The translations under genes and the position numbers were made by a program. Of a stretch of DNA of 16,484 nt, positions 1 to 7,498 are shown in pieces. The notes under the pieces were generated by a model. It had not been told where the DNA came from. It did no database searches and saw nothing but the letters and a program-made list of their open reading frames with translations. Source of the DNA: Flavobacteriales bacterium UBA7443 (GTDB taxonomy: Bacteria > Bacteroidota > Bacteroidia > Flavobacteriales_D > Sanyastnellaceae); NCBI GenBank assembly GCA_002477505.1, contig DLQB01000120.1, positions 1 to 16,484 on the forward strand. Direction: 5' to 3'. The first letter of the stretch is position 1. Each line of letters begins with the position of its first letter.

Positions 1-230
1 AGTACGAGAGGACCGGAATGGACATACCTCTGGTGTATCAGTTGTGGCGCCAGCTGCATCGCTGAGTAGCTATGTATGGATGAGATAAGCACTGAAAGCA
101 TCTAAGTGCGAAACTTACCACAAGATGAGGTCTTGTTGAGGGTCGTTGAAGACTACAACGTTGATAGGCCGCAGGTGTAAAGGCAGTGATGTCACAGCCG
201 AGCGGTACTAATTACCCAAAAGCTTATAAA
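1..230 (+). rRNA. rrl: 23S ribosomal RNA, 3' end (partial)
   Basis: The window opens inside the sarcin-ricin loop (AGTACGAGAGGACCGG at 1-16), the elongation-factor binding site of 23S rRNA. Further conserved domain VI blocks follow: CTGAAAGCATCTAAG near 92-106, GTTGATAGGCCG near 160-171 and GGTACTAAT near 205-213. About 250 nt lie between this loop and the 3' end in E. coli 23S, so a 3' end near 225-232 fits. The exact end is estimated, not seen. The rest of the gene and the 16S gene lie to the left of the window. Confidence 0.96.
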
Positions 231-306
231 GGCTAGTTTTTCTACCAATATGTTCTCATTTGATGAGACAGACCGAGATCGCTCGGAATCCCTGTCCATC
301 ATGTCG
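231..306 (+). other. 23S-5S intergenic spacer with processing-type hairpins
   Basis: This short transcribed spacer holds no tRNA. Three small perfect stems are visible: TCTCA (254-258) with TGAGA (264-268), CCGAG (273-277) with CTCGG (282-286), and GACAG (267-271) with CTGTC (292-296), which encloses the second stem and competes with the first. Such stems are common in rRNA spacers and may be RNase processing sites. That role is inferred; only the complementarity is seen. Confidence 0.45.
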
Positions 307-416
<110 letters not shown>

Positions 417-417
417 T

Positions 418-445
418 AGGGCCCTCTTCGGAGGGCCCTTTTTTT
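418..445 (+). terminator. Intrinsic terminator of the rRNA operon
   Basis: A perfect 9-bp stem, AGGGCCCTC (418-426) with GAGGGCCCT (431-439), closes a TTCG tetraloop of the extra-stable C(UUCG)G class. A run of seven T (439-445) follows immediately. It begins within a few bases of the 5S 3' end, as expected for a strong stop after a highly transcribed rRNA operon, and it shields der (start at 497) from read-through. Confidence 0.95.
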
Positions 446-496
446 GTCTTCACATTTTGAAGGCGCGTTCACCAATCAATTAGTAGCTTCGAGCCC

Positions 497-1804
497 ATGA
501 ATAATTTGGTAGCCATAGTGGGACGTCCCAATGTTGGGAAGTCTACAATGTTCAATCGTTTGACGGAGACAAAGGATGCCATCATAGATCCTACGAGCGG
601 CACCACGCGTGATCGCAAGTACGGTCGTGCGGAATGGATTGGCCGTCAGTTCACGGTGATAGACACAGGCGGTTGGATCACAAAGAGTGACGATGCATTT
701 GAAGCAGCCATTCGCGCACAGGTTCAAATAAGTATTGAGGAAGCAGCTGTCATAATATTCATGGTGGATTCCCAGACAGGGCTGACAGACTTGGATGAAG
801 ACATCGCGCGTTTGCTGAGGAAGAGTGGAAAAGAGGTTGTCTTAGCGTGCAACAAAGTTGACACTGGTTCACACGATGGTTTCACTTCAGAGTTTTACAA
901 GTTGGGTCTCGAATCAGCGGTGCATCCAGTGAGTTCATCCAGTGGCTATGGAACGGGTGATTTTTTAGACGCGTTGGTGGCATTGCTCCCAGCCGAGCCC
1001 ATTACCGAGGAAACGGGCGTGCCAAAGTTTGCTGTTGTTGGAAAGCCGAATGTTGGAAAGAGTACGTTGATCAACACCTTGGTCGGCAGTGAGCGTAACA
1101 TTGTCACGGACATTGCTGGAACGACACGCGATAGTATTCACACCGACTTCAATCTGTACGGTTTTGATTTTGAGTTGATTGATACAGCTGGATTGCGGCG
1201 AAGAAAGCAGATCGAAGATCAGTTGGAGTTTTACAGCACGGTGCGAACCATTCGTTCCATTGAACAAAGTGATGTTTGCTTGCTTTTATTGGATGCTCAA
1301 AATGGAATGGAACGCCAGGACCAAGCCATCTTTTGGCAAGTGGTAAACAGCTACCGTGGAGTGGTAATTCTGGTCAATAAATGGGATTTGATATCGAAGG
1401 ATACCGATACCATGAAAGAATTTGAAGCCTCCATTCGTGAGAAGATAGCTCCCTTTACCGACGTTCCGATTGTGTTCACCTCCAACCTCACCAAGCAACG
1501 CATCTTGAAAGCGTTTGAGGTGGCTATGGAAGTATTTGAAAACCGCAAGCGGAAGATTTCCACGAGTCAATTGAATGACTTTTTGCTGCCGATCATGAAG
1601 AATCAGCCGCCACCGATGTACAAGGGGAAAATGGTGCGGATCAAGTACGTGACGCAAATACAGTCGCAGACGCCAACATTTGCTTTTTACTGCAATCTTC
1701 CTCAGTACGTGAAGGATCCTTACAAGCGATTCTTGGAGAATCACATCCGGTCGGAATACGAGCTGTCGGGTGTGACAATCCGTTTGTTTTTCCGGGAAAA
1801 ATAG
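497..1804 (+). CDS. der: GTPase Der (EngA), ribosome assembly factor
   Basis: Der is an essential GTPase with two tandem G domains that acts in maturation of the 50S ribosomal subunit. The 435-residue product has the full layout. G domain 1 has a P-loop GRPNVGKS (9-16), DTGG (56-59) and NKVD (119-122). G domain 2 has GKPNVGKS (182-189), DTAG (229-232) followed by LRRR, and NKWD (294-297). A C-terminal KH-like RNA-binding domain covers about 355-435. Length is normal for the family and no motif is damaged. The ATG at 497 starts the protein only eight residues before the P-loop, as in homologues. The gene sits 51 bp after the rRNA terminator and appears monocistronic, converging on the carbonic anhydrase gene. 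Placement beside an rRNA operon suits its role, but this may be coincidence. Confidence 0.98.
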   Translation: MNNLVAIVGRPNVGKSTMFNRLTETKDAIIDPTSGTTRDRKYGRAEWIGRQFTVIDTGGWITKSDDAFEAAIRAQVQISIEEAAVIIFMVDSQTGLTDLDEDIARLLRKSGKEVVLACNKVDTGSHDGFTSEFYKLGLESAVHPVSSSSGYGTGDFLDALVALLPAEPITEETGVPKFAVVGKPNVGKSTLINTLVGSERNIVTDIAGTTRDSIHTDFNLYGFDFELIDTAGLRRRKQIEDQLEFYSTVRTIRSIEQSDVCLLLLDAQNGMERQDQAIFWQVVNSYRGVVILVNKWDLISKDTDTMKEFEASIREKIAPFTDVPIVFTSNLTKQRILKAFEVAMEVFENRKRKISTSQLNDFLLPIMKNQPPPMYKGKMVRIKYVTQIQSQTPTFAFYCNLPQYVKDPYKRFLENHIRSEYELSGVTIRLFFREK

Positions 1805-1835
1805 GGTTTCCCAGCCTCAGGGCGCAGCCTCTCCT

Positions 1836-2480
1836 TCAGCGATAGCTAACTTTTCCAGTAGCTACGTCGTAGATGGCTCCGGCGATGACAATTGCGCCAT
1901 CTGCCTCCATCGTCCGAAGAATGTCACTTTCCTTTCGAATGCGATCGCAAACCAGGTCCACATTGCTGGCGACACAGCGATCAATAGCTGCGTCTGAAGG
2001 GTTGTCACCTACTTCAGAACGAATGGCTGTTACCGCGGGCTCGATGCGCTGAAGCAGTCCAGTGAGGTTTCCGTCTTCGAGTTGCGCGTAGGTGCCTTTA
2101 ACGGCGCCACATTGGGTGTGTCCAAGAACCAAAATTGCTTTTGAACCAGCGTACTTACAGGCGTATTCCAAAGAGCCTAAAATGTCACCGTTGACGGTGT
2201 TTCCTGCTACGCGAGCAACGAATAGATCACCGATTTCTGCGTCAAACAGCTCTTCAATTGGGGCTCGGCTGTCGATGCATCCAAGCACAGCGGCGAATGG
2301 TGCTTGACCATTGGAAGCGCCGTTGAGCAAGGCCTGTCGCTCGCGCTTCACGGGTTCTTCTGCTACAAAACGGTCATTTCCCGCTTTCAGCAAGTCCATG
2401 GCGTCTGAAGCGCTCAAGCTCTGCTGGAATTCGGGTGTGATTGCTCCTTGCAATTGGAGGTAGTTGTCAATTTGGCTCAT
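1836..2480 (-). CDS. can: Beta-class carbonic anhydrase
   Basis: This zinc enzyme interconverts CO2 and bicarbonate in the cytoplasm, supplying bicarbonate to carboxylases. The 214-residue product has the beta-class signature: GCIDSR with zinc ligand C68 and the D70-R72 dyad, and GHTQCG with zinc ligands H121 and C124. No signal peptide is visible. The start is set at the ATG ending at 2480 (protein begins MSQIDNYLQ). An in-frame ATG at 2549 would add 23 residues, but a perfect -7 promoter element (2503-2510) lies between the two, so the longer form could not be made from that promoter. The gene converges on der with a 31-bp gap in which no terminator hairpin is evident. It is 92 bp downstream of metF on the same strand, but with its own promoter. 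The symbol can is by family; cynT-type naming is also possible. Confidence 0.95.
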   Translation of the reverse strand: MSQIDNYLQLQGAITPEFQQSLSASDAMDLLKAGNDRFVAEEPVKRERQALLNGASNGQAPFAAVLGCIDSRAPIEELFDAEIGDLFVARVAGNTVNGDILGSLEYACKYAGSKAILVLGHTQCGAVKGTYAQLEDGNLTGLLQRIEPAVTAIRSEVGDNPSDAAIDRCVASNVDLVCDRIRKESDILRTMEADGAIVIAGAIYDVATGKVSYR

Positions 2481-2502
2481 GGTTGGCTTCTTTTTCTGAT
2501 TG

Positions 2503-2528
2503 CAAAAATAGGGAGCACTCTGATTCAA
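2503..2528 (-). promoter_or_regulatory. Predicted promoter of the carbonic anhydrase gene
   Basis: On the - strand, TATTTTTG (2510 down to 2503) matches the Bacteroidota -7 consensus TAnnTTTG perfectly. A TTG at 2528-2526 could serve as the -33 element, but the spacing of 15 nt is shorter than usual. Transcription would begin near 2498, giving a leader of about 18 nt before the ATG at 2480. The -7 match is seen; use as a promoter is inferred. Confidence 0.55.
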
Positions 2529-2572
2529 CACGAATGTTGAATGCTTCAATATTCAAATTGTGGAACAGCCGT

Positions 2573-3526
2573 TTAAAATACAGCCCGCGCGATTTCAGCT
2601 GTAGGATTGGCTTTGCCCATCGTGTAAAAGTGAAGAACTGGGACGTTGGCCGCCTTGAGTTCTTTGGCTTGCTGGATGCACCAGGCAACTCCTGCTTCTT
2701 TGACTGCCTCTTTCGAGGCGGCATTCTCAACCATCCGCACCAGTTCATCGGGCATATTGACATGAAAATTTTGGGGCAATGAGGTCAATTGGCCCTTCGT
2801 GGTGAGGGGCTTCAATCCGGGGATGATGGGGATGTCAATTCCATGTTCTCGGCACTTTGAGACAAAGTCAAAGTATGCTTGGTTATCAAAGAACATTTGG
2901 GTAATAATGTATTCCGCCCCATCCTCAACTTTTCGTTTCAGCCATCGGAGGTCACTGGACAAGTTGGGCGCCTCGAAGTGCTTTTCTGGGTACCCTGCAA
3001 CGCCCAGGCAAAAGTTGGTAGCGTTGGAATTCTTCAATTCCGGATCCAAGTATTTTCCGCGGTTCATGTCGGCCACTTGATTCACCAGGTCAATGGCATA
3101 ACTGTGTCCATCCGCTTCTCCCTTGAACCGACCTTCCCCTCGGATGGGGTCTCCCCGCAACACAAGTACATTTTCTACGCCCACAAAATCAAGGTCGATC
3201 AAGGCATTCTCCGTTTCCTCTTTGGTGAATCCACCACAGATGATGTGGGGCACGGTATCAAGGTTGTACTTATGGCTGATGGCTGCACAAATCCCCACTG
3301 TACCGGGTCGTTTTCGAACCGTTCGTTTTTTCAAAAGCCCCCCCGTCATCTCCCGGTAGAGGTATTCTTCCCGATGGTACGTCACATCGACGAAAGCGGG
3401 GTTGAACTCCAACAGGTGCTCCACTGTTCCGTTGATTTGTTGGATGTTTTCGCCTTTCAGTGGGGGGAGTAATTCAAAGCTGAAAAGCGTCTCCTTTGCT
3501 TCCGAAATGTGTTGTGTGATTTTCAT
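2573..3526 (-). CDS. metF: Methylenetetrahydrofolate reductase MetF
   Basis: MetF is a cytoplasmic FAD enzyme that reduces 5,10-methylene-THF to 5-methyl-THF, the methyl donor for methionine synthase. The 317-residue product shows the single-domain bacterial form of the TIM-barrel family: FSFELLPP with the conserved Glu (E18), VDVTYH (47-51), the flavin-binding LRGDP (123-127), and ITQMFFD (208-214). Its ATG overlaps the stop of metH by four bases (ATGA, 3523-3526), so translation is probably coupled. It is the last gene of the metH-metH-metF operon and should fall under the SAM riboswitch upstream of the first gene. The stop is TAA, and no clear intrinsic terminator follows. Confidence 0.97.
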   Translation of the reverse strand: MKITQHISEAKETLFSFELLPPLKGENIQQINGTVEHLLEFNPAFVDVTYHREEYLYREMTGGLLKKRTVRKRPGTVGICAAISHKYNLDTVPHIICGGFTKEETENALIDLDFVGVENVLVLRGDPIRGEGRFKGEADGHSYAIDLVNQVADMNRGKYLDPELKNSNATNFCLGVAGYPEKHFEAPNLSSDLRWLKRKVEDGAEYIITQMFFDNQAYFDFVSKCREHGIDIPIIPGLKPLTTKGQLTSLPQNFHVNMPDELVRMVENAASKEAVKEAGVAWCIQQAKELKAANVPVLHFYTMGKANPTAEIARAVF

Positions 3527-6210
3527 GCGTCAAGTAGATTGGCGGACAACCAACGCTTCATGCTTTCTAGCGGAATGCCACGGCGGCGCGCAAGGCTTTG
3601 AATTTGGTCGTCTGCGATGAGCCCTACCCCCAAATAACGAGATTCAGGATGGGCGAAATAATATCCGGAAACGGCTGAAGCCGGTTGCATGGCCAGCGTT
3701 TCTGTGAGTGTGGCTTCAACGGTATTCTCCGCGTCGAGCAATGTCCAGATTTGCTTTTTATCCAAATGGTCGGGGCAAGCGGGGTAGCCAGGGGCTGGAC
3801 GGATGCCTTGGTATTGTTCTTTGATCAGGGCCACGTTGCTGAGGGATTCCTCAGGCGCGTAAGCCCACGTTTCACGACGAACTTTTTGATGCAGCCATTC
3901 CGCCAATGCTTCCGCTAGGCGATCGCCCACGGCTTTGATCAAAATAGCCTCGTAATCATCGCCTTCTGCTATCTGATGGTCGGCCAACGGGTCGATGCCA
4001 TGCACGGCAACAGCGAAGCAACCGAGGTAGTCACAGGGTGCTTGGCCTTGGGCGATGAAGTCTGCCAAGGAACGTTGCACCCCGTCGCGTTGGTCGATTT
4101 GCTGCCTTAGAAATTCAAACTGACCGCATGCCCGCGTTTGATCGCTCGAATCGAACAATGTAATGGTTTCATCACCGCTGCGGGCGGCGGGGAAAATCCC
4201 GTGAATGGCCTTCATTGCTATGCCTGATGGATCGCGTTCCCATGCGTCAAGCCTGCGCTGCGCATCATCGTAAAGCTTTTGCGCTTCGACTCCAACGATT
4301 TCATCGTTTAATATCCGTGGAAAAGCACCGGCCAAGCCCCATGATCGAAAGAACGGCGACCAGTCGATGAAAGCACGCACTGCTGCGATGGATGGCTCAT
4401 CCAAAGGTTGAATGCCGAGTTTTTTGGGAGGCACAATGGAACTGAAGTCCAATTGTGGCGCTCGTCCACGGGCCTCCTCCAAGCTGACCATTTTTTTTCT
4501 GGCACGGTCGCGTTGGTATTGGATGCGCACCTTGGCGTAATCCGCCGCGACGCCTTCCGCAAAGGCTGCCTGATGTTCTTTGGAAATTAATGCAGACGCG
4601 GCTGGAACGGCGCGTGACGCGTCGTTGACGTGTACGACTGGGGAATCGATATGTGGAGCGATCTTCACAGCGGTGTGCACCCGCGACGTCGTTGCGCCTC
4701 CAATCAATAATGGGGTTTGAATGTTCCGGCGTTTCATTTCCGTGGCTACGTCGATCATTTCTTCCAAAGAAGGCGTGATGAGGCCACTGAGTCCGATGAT
4801 GTCCACCTCTTGCCGCACGGCTTCGTCCAATATTTGTTCCTTCGGAATCATCACGCCCATGTCGATGACCTCGTAGCCATTGCAAGCGAGCACGACGCTC
4901 ACAATGTTCTTCCCGATGTCATGAACATCTCCTTTGACGGTAGCGAGCAAAACCTTTCCAGCGCCTTTTCGGGCACCGGATTTTGCTTTTTCCGCCTCGA
5001 GATAAGGGGTGAGGTAAGCAACTGCTCGTTTCATGACACGCGCACTCTTAACCACTTGGGGCAGGAACATTTTTCCCGATCCGAATAAGTCGCCAACCAC
5101 GTTCATCCCATCCATGAGGGGGCCTTCAATCACCCGAAGGGGCGAGCCAATGGTCGATCTTGCTTCTTCGGTGTCTTCCTCGATGTAATCCGTGATTCCT
5201 TTTACCAGGGCATGTTCCAGGCGTTTTTCGAGGGGCAGTTCGCGCCACGCATCGGTTGTTTTCTCTCGCTCATTCCCCTTGGATTCGACGGTCGCAGCAA
5301 AGGCAAGGAGCCTTTCTGTGGCATCCTCCCGGCGATCGAGGAGTACGTCTTCGACGCGCTCGAGCAGGTCGTTTGGGATGCTGTCATAAACTTCCAGCAT
5401 GCTGGGATTGACAATGCCCATGTTCATTCCCGCCTGAATGCCGTGGTAGAGGAAGGCGGAATGCATGGCTTCACGCACACCGGGATTCCCGCGAAAGGAG
5501 AAGCTGACATTGGAGACGCCTCCACTGACGTGGGCGCCCGGTAGATTTTCCCGAATCCATCGAGTGGCCTCGAAGAAGTCAATGGCATTGCGTCGATGCT
5601 CATCCATTCCCGTGGCCACAGGGAAAACATTGGGGTCGAAGATGATGTCTTCAGGCGGGAATCCAACATGTTCGGTGAGCAACGTATAGGCGCGTTGGCA
5701 AATTTCAATCCGACGCTCAAAATTGTCGGCTTGCCCTTGTTCGTCAAACGCCATGACAATCGTTGCGGCGCCATACCGACGAATTAAGCGAGCTTGACGG
5801 AGAAATTCCGCCTCGCCCTCTTTCATGGAAATGGAGTTCACCACGCATTTGCCCTGTGCCACTTTGAGGCCCGCTTCGATAATGGACCACTTGGAGGAGT
5901 CAATCATAATGGGGACCCGAGCGATGTCGGGTTCAGCGGCAATCAAATTCAGAAACGTGGTCATGGCGAGTTCCCCATCGATGAGGCCTTCGTCCATGTT
6001 TACATCAATGATTTGGGCACCGCCTTCTACCTGGTCGCGGGCAATGGCAAGCGCATCGTCGTATTGCTCTTCTCGAATAAGACGCGCAAACCGACGACTT
6101 CCCGTCACATTGGTGCGTTCGCCGACGTTCACGAAGTTGGACTCGGGTGTCACGATCAGCGGCTCGAGTCCGGAAAGTTTTAGCGGTCGGTGAGGGGTGG
6201 ATGTGCTCAT
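3523..6210 (-). CDS. metH: Methionine synthase MetH, folate-, cobalamin- and activation-domain half
   Basis: This 895-residue protein is the C-terminal three-quarters of B12-dependent methionine synthase. In order: a pterin-binding domain (about 20-290; NVGERTNV at 28-35 and DVNMDE at 69-74), a helical cap (about 325-410), a B12-binding Rossmann domain with GDVHDIG (427-433), SGLIT (475-479) and GGATTS (504-509), and an activation domain (about 600-895) with RPAPGYPACPDH (804-815), the SAM-binding motif used in reductive reactivation. H430 is the expected lower axial cobalt ligand, matching E. coli H759, and D428 its partner. The homocysteine-binding domain is absent here and is encoded by the gene just upstream. 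ATGA overlaps at both ends (6207-6210 and 3523-3526) indicate coupled translation, which would help keep the two halves in proportion. The intact activation domain implies a flavodoxin-type reductant elsewhere in the genome. Confidence 0.97.
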   Translation of the reverse strand: MSTSTPHRPLKLSGLEPLIVTPESNFVNVGERTNVTGSRRFARLIREEQYDDALAIARDQVEGGAQIIDVNMDEGLIDGELAMTTFLNLIAAEPDIARVPIMIDSSKWSIIEAGLKVAQGKCVVNSISMKEGEAEFLRQARLIRRYGAATIVMAFDEQGQADNFERRIEICQRAYTLLTEHVGFPPEDIIFDPNVFPVATGMDEHRRNAIDFFEATRWIRENLPGAHVSGGVSNVSFSFRGNPGVREAMHSAFLYHGIQAGMNMGIVNPSMLEVYDSIPNDLLERVEDVLLDRREDATERLLAFAATVESKGNEREKTTDAWRELPLEKRLEHALVKGITDYIEEDTEEARSTIGSPLRVIEGPLMDGMNVVGDLFGSGKMFLPQVVKSARVMKRAVAYLTPYLEAEKAKSGARKGAGKVLLATVKGDVHDIGKNIVSVVLACNGYEVIDMGVMIPKEQILDEAVRQEVDIIGLSGLITPSLEEMIDVATEMKRRNIQTPLLIGGATTSRVHTAVKIAPHIDSPVVHVNDASRAVPAASALISKEHQAAFAEGVAADYAKVRIQYQRDRARKKMVSLEEARGRAPQLDFSSIVPPKKLGIQPLDEPSIAAVRAFIDWSPFFRSWGLAGAFPRILNDEIVGVEAQKLYDDAQRRLDAWERDPSGIAMKAIHGIFPAARSGDETITLFDSSDQTRACGQFEFLRQQIDQRDGVQRSLADFIAQGQAPCDYLGCFAVAVHGIDPLADHQIAEGDDYEAILIKAVGDRLAEALAEWLHQKVRRETWAYAPEESLSNVALIKEQYQGIRPAPGYPACPDHLDKKQIWTLLDAENTVEATLTETLAMQPASAVSGYYFAHPESRYLGVGLIADDQIQSLARRRGIPLESMKRWLSANLLDA

Positions 6211-7277
6211 ATCTTGTCGCTCAATGGAGAGTTCAGGCCACGGGGTGGGAAGGACTTCGCCACTTCAGCGATGGCTCGGATGTGCTCCGGCGTTGTGCCG
6301 CAGCATCCGCCGATGACATTGATCCAGCCCCGCTCCAAGAATGGAAGCACAGCATTGGCCATGGCTCGGGGATCTTGATCGTACTCGCCCATTTCATTGG
6401 GGAGTCCCGCATTGGGATAAGCGCTCACACGAAAAGGGGCTTTGTTCGCCAAGACTTCCAAGTAAGGAGTCAATTGTTCGGCTCCGAGCGCACAATTCAG
6501 ACCAATGCTGAACAATGGCATGTGCTCCATGGAAATCAAGAAGGCTTCGGTTGTTTGTCCGCTCAAGGTTCGCCCTGATGCATCGGTGATCGTACCCGAG
6601 ATCATGATCGGCAGTTCGCTTCCTACTTCGTCGAAGGCTTCGTGAACGGCAAACAGTGCTGCTTTGGCATTGAGCGTATCGAAGATGGTTTCGATGAGCA
6701 GTAGATCCACTCCGCCGGCAATCAACCCCAATGCTTGTTCACGGTAGGCCGCTACCAGTTCGTCAAAGGTGATGGCTCGGAAACCAGGGTTGTTCACGTC
6801 GGGAGAAAGAGAAGCGGTCTTGTTGGTGGGGCCGAGGGCACCGGCCACAAAGCGCATGCGCTCGGGGGTGGAAATGGCGTCCGCTGCTTTTCGAGCCGCT
6901 CGAGCGGATGCTTCATTCAATTCAAAGGCCAGTGCTTGAAGTCCGTAATCGGCCTGGGCAATGGATGTTGAGCTGAAGGTATTCGTTTCCACAATATCGG
7001 CACCGGCCTCGAGGTAGGCTCGGTGAATGCCTTCGATCACTTCAGGCTGCGTGATGGACAGCAAGTCGTTGTTTCCTTTGAGCGGATCGGAGTGTTCAGC
7101 GAAGCGCTTGCCCCGGAAATCTTCCTCGGTCAGGCGATGTTGTTGGATCATGGTGCCCATTGCTCCGTCCAAAACAAGGATGCGATTGGAGGCCGCAGCA
7201 TGGAGCAGCGAGGTGCGTTGAGCAATGGATGCTGCAGAAGGGAAAGTAGTGGTTGATTCCGAGGAGGCCATGTGCAT
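6207..7277 (-). CDS. metH: Methionine synthase N-terminal half, homocysteine S-methyltransferase domain
   Basis: The 356-residue product is the zinc-dependent homocysteine-activating barrel that forms the N-terminus of full-length MetH. LVLDGAMGTMIQ (34-45) is the family start motif. The zinc ligands are C262 in GLNCALG and the pair C325-C326 in GGCCGTTPEH. It has no pterin or cobalamin domain, so it should work as a complex with the product of the overlapping downstream gene. Separate genes of this kind are known in flavobacteria. A stand-alone BhmT-type enzyme is a less likely alternative, given the ATGA overlap with the rest of MetH. Two ATGs are possible, at 7277 and six bases later at 7271. 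The N-terminus before residue 30 is not conserved, so they cannot be told apart. The gene is first in its operon and follows a SAM-I riboswitch. Confidence 0.95.
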   Translation of the reverse strand: MHMASSESTTTFPSAASIAQRTSLLHAAASNRILVLDGAMGTMIQQHRLTEEDFRGKRFAEHSDPLKGNNDLLSITQPEVIEGIHRAYLEAGADIVETNTFSSTSIAQADYGLQALAFELNEASARAARKAADAISTPERMRFVAGALGPTNKTASLSPDVNNPGFRAITFDELVAAYREQALGLIAGGVDLLLIETIFDTLNAKAALFAVHEAFDEVGSELPIMISGTITDASGRTLSGQTTEAFLISMEHMPLFSIGLNCALGAEQLTPYLEVLANKAPFRVSAYPNAGLPNEMGEYDQDPRAMANAVLPFLERGWINVIGGCCGTTPEHIRAIAEVAKSFPPRGLNSPLSDKI

Positions 7278-7299
7278 TTAAATTACGGAGTGCTTGCAC

Positions 7300-7324
7300 A
7301 AAAGCCGGACGGTATACCGTCAGG
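7300..7324 (-). terminator. Possible attenuator hairpin of the SAM riboswitch
   Basis: Directly after the riboswitch aptamer on the - strand, CCTGACGG (7324-7317) pairs with CCGTCCGG (7312-7305) across a TATA loop with one internal mismatch. A C and a four-T run (7303-7300) follow. This is the right place for an expression-platform terminator about 23 nt before the metH ATG. The T-run is short, and I could not trace a convincing competing anti-terminator, so control at translation is also possible. Confidence 0.45.
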
Positions 7325-7327
7325 TAG

Positions 7328-7434
7328 GCTCATCTTTCCTTCGGACATGTCCTCAGGTAGGATGCGGCACCCGGCCTTATTCCCGGGTTGCCAAGACTTC
7401 ATTGGGCCAATTCCCTCCGTCTTTCGCGATAAGC
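7328..7434 (-). promoter_or_regulatory. SAM-I (S-box) riboswitch
   Basis: Read on the - strand, this 107-nt element has the S-box landmarks in order. P1 is closed by GCTTATC (7434-7428) and GATGAGC (7334-7328). P2 is flanked by AAGAC and GTCTT and includes the kink-turn side GGAGGGAA. The pseudoknot and core segment TTGGCCCAATGAAG follows, then the invariant TTGGCAACC. P3 is ACCCGG paired with CCGGGT, followed by GGTGCC and a closing GAAAGATGAG. The aptamer binds S-adenosylmethionine and, in this family, turns the downstream genes off. It sits 51 bp ahead of the metH N-terminal gene and should control metH-metH-metF. The divergent metK gene is outside its reach. Confidence 0.93.
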
Positions 7435-7438
7435 AATG

Positions 7439-7446
7439 CAAATATA
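7439..7446 (-). promoter_or_regulatory. Predicted -7 element of the metH operon promoter
   Basis: TATATTTG on the - strand (7446 down to 7439) is a perfect match to the Bacteroidota TAnnTTTG consensus. It ends five bases before the first P1 base of the riboswitch (7434), so the transcript would begin almost exactly at the aptamer, as in many S-box leaders. No good TTG is seen at the -33 distance, only a T-rich stretch around 7468-7464. Confidence 0.6.
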
Positions 7447-7479
7447 AAGTTTAATTCGGTGATAAAAACCTCCTGTTTG

Positions 7480-7487
7480 TACTTTAG
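7480..7487 (+). promoter_or_regulatory. Possible -7 element of the metK promoter
   Basis: TACTTTAG (7480-7487) agrees with TAnnTTTG at five of its six fixed positions and lies 12 bp before the metK ATG. If it is used, the metK leader is only a few bases long. No matching -33 TTG is found at the usual spacing. It lies back-to-back with the metH promoter, with the two -7 elements about 33 bp apart, so the two polymerases could interfere. Confidence 0.35.
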
Positions 7488-7498
7488 CGTTTCTTATC

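Noticed and set aside
2481..2549. Longer N-terminus for the carbonic anhydrase (start at 2549)
   Set aside because: A perfect -7 promoter element lies inside this stretch, and the 23 extra residues do not resemble the family N-terminus.
4397..4885. 162-codon open frame on the - strand within metH
   Set aside because: It is a shifted frame of the metH cobalamin-binding region, Arg-rich and low in hydrophobic residues.
6207..6210. Frameshift or sequencing error splitting metH
   Set aside because: Both halves have complete domains, the break is in a linker, and the same ATGA overlap occurs at the next gene junction. Split MetH is known in related bacteria.
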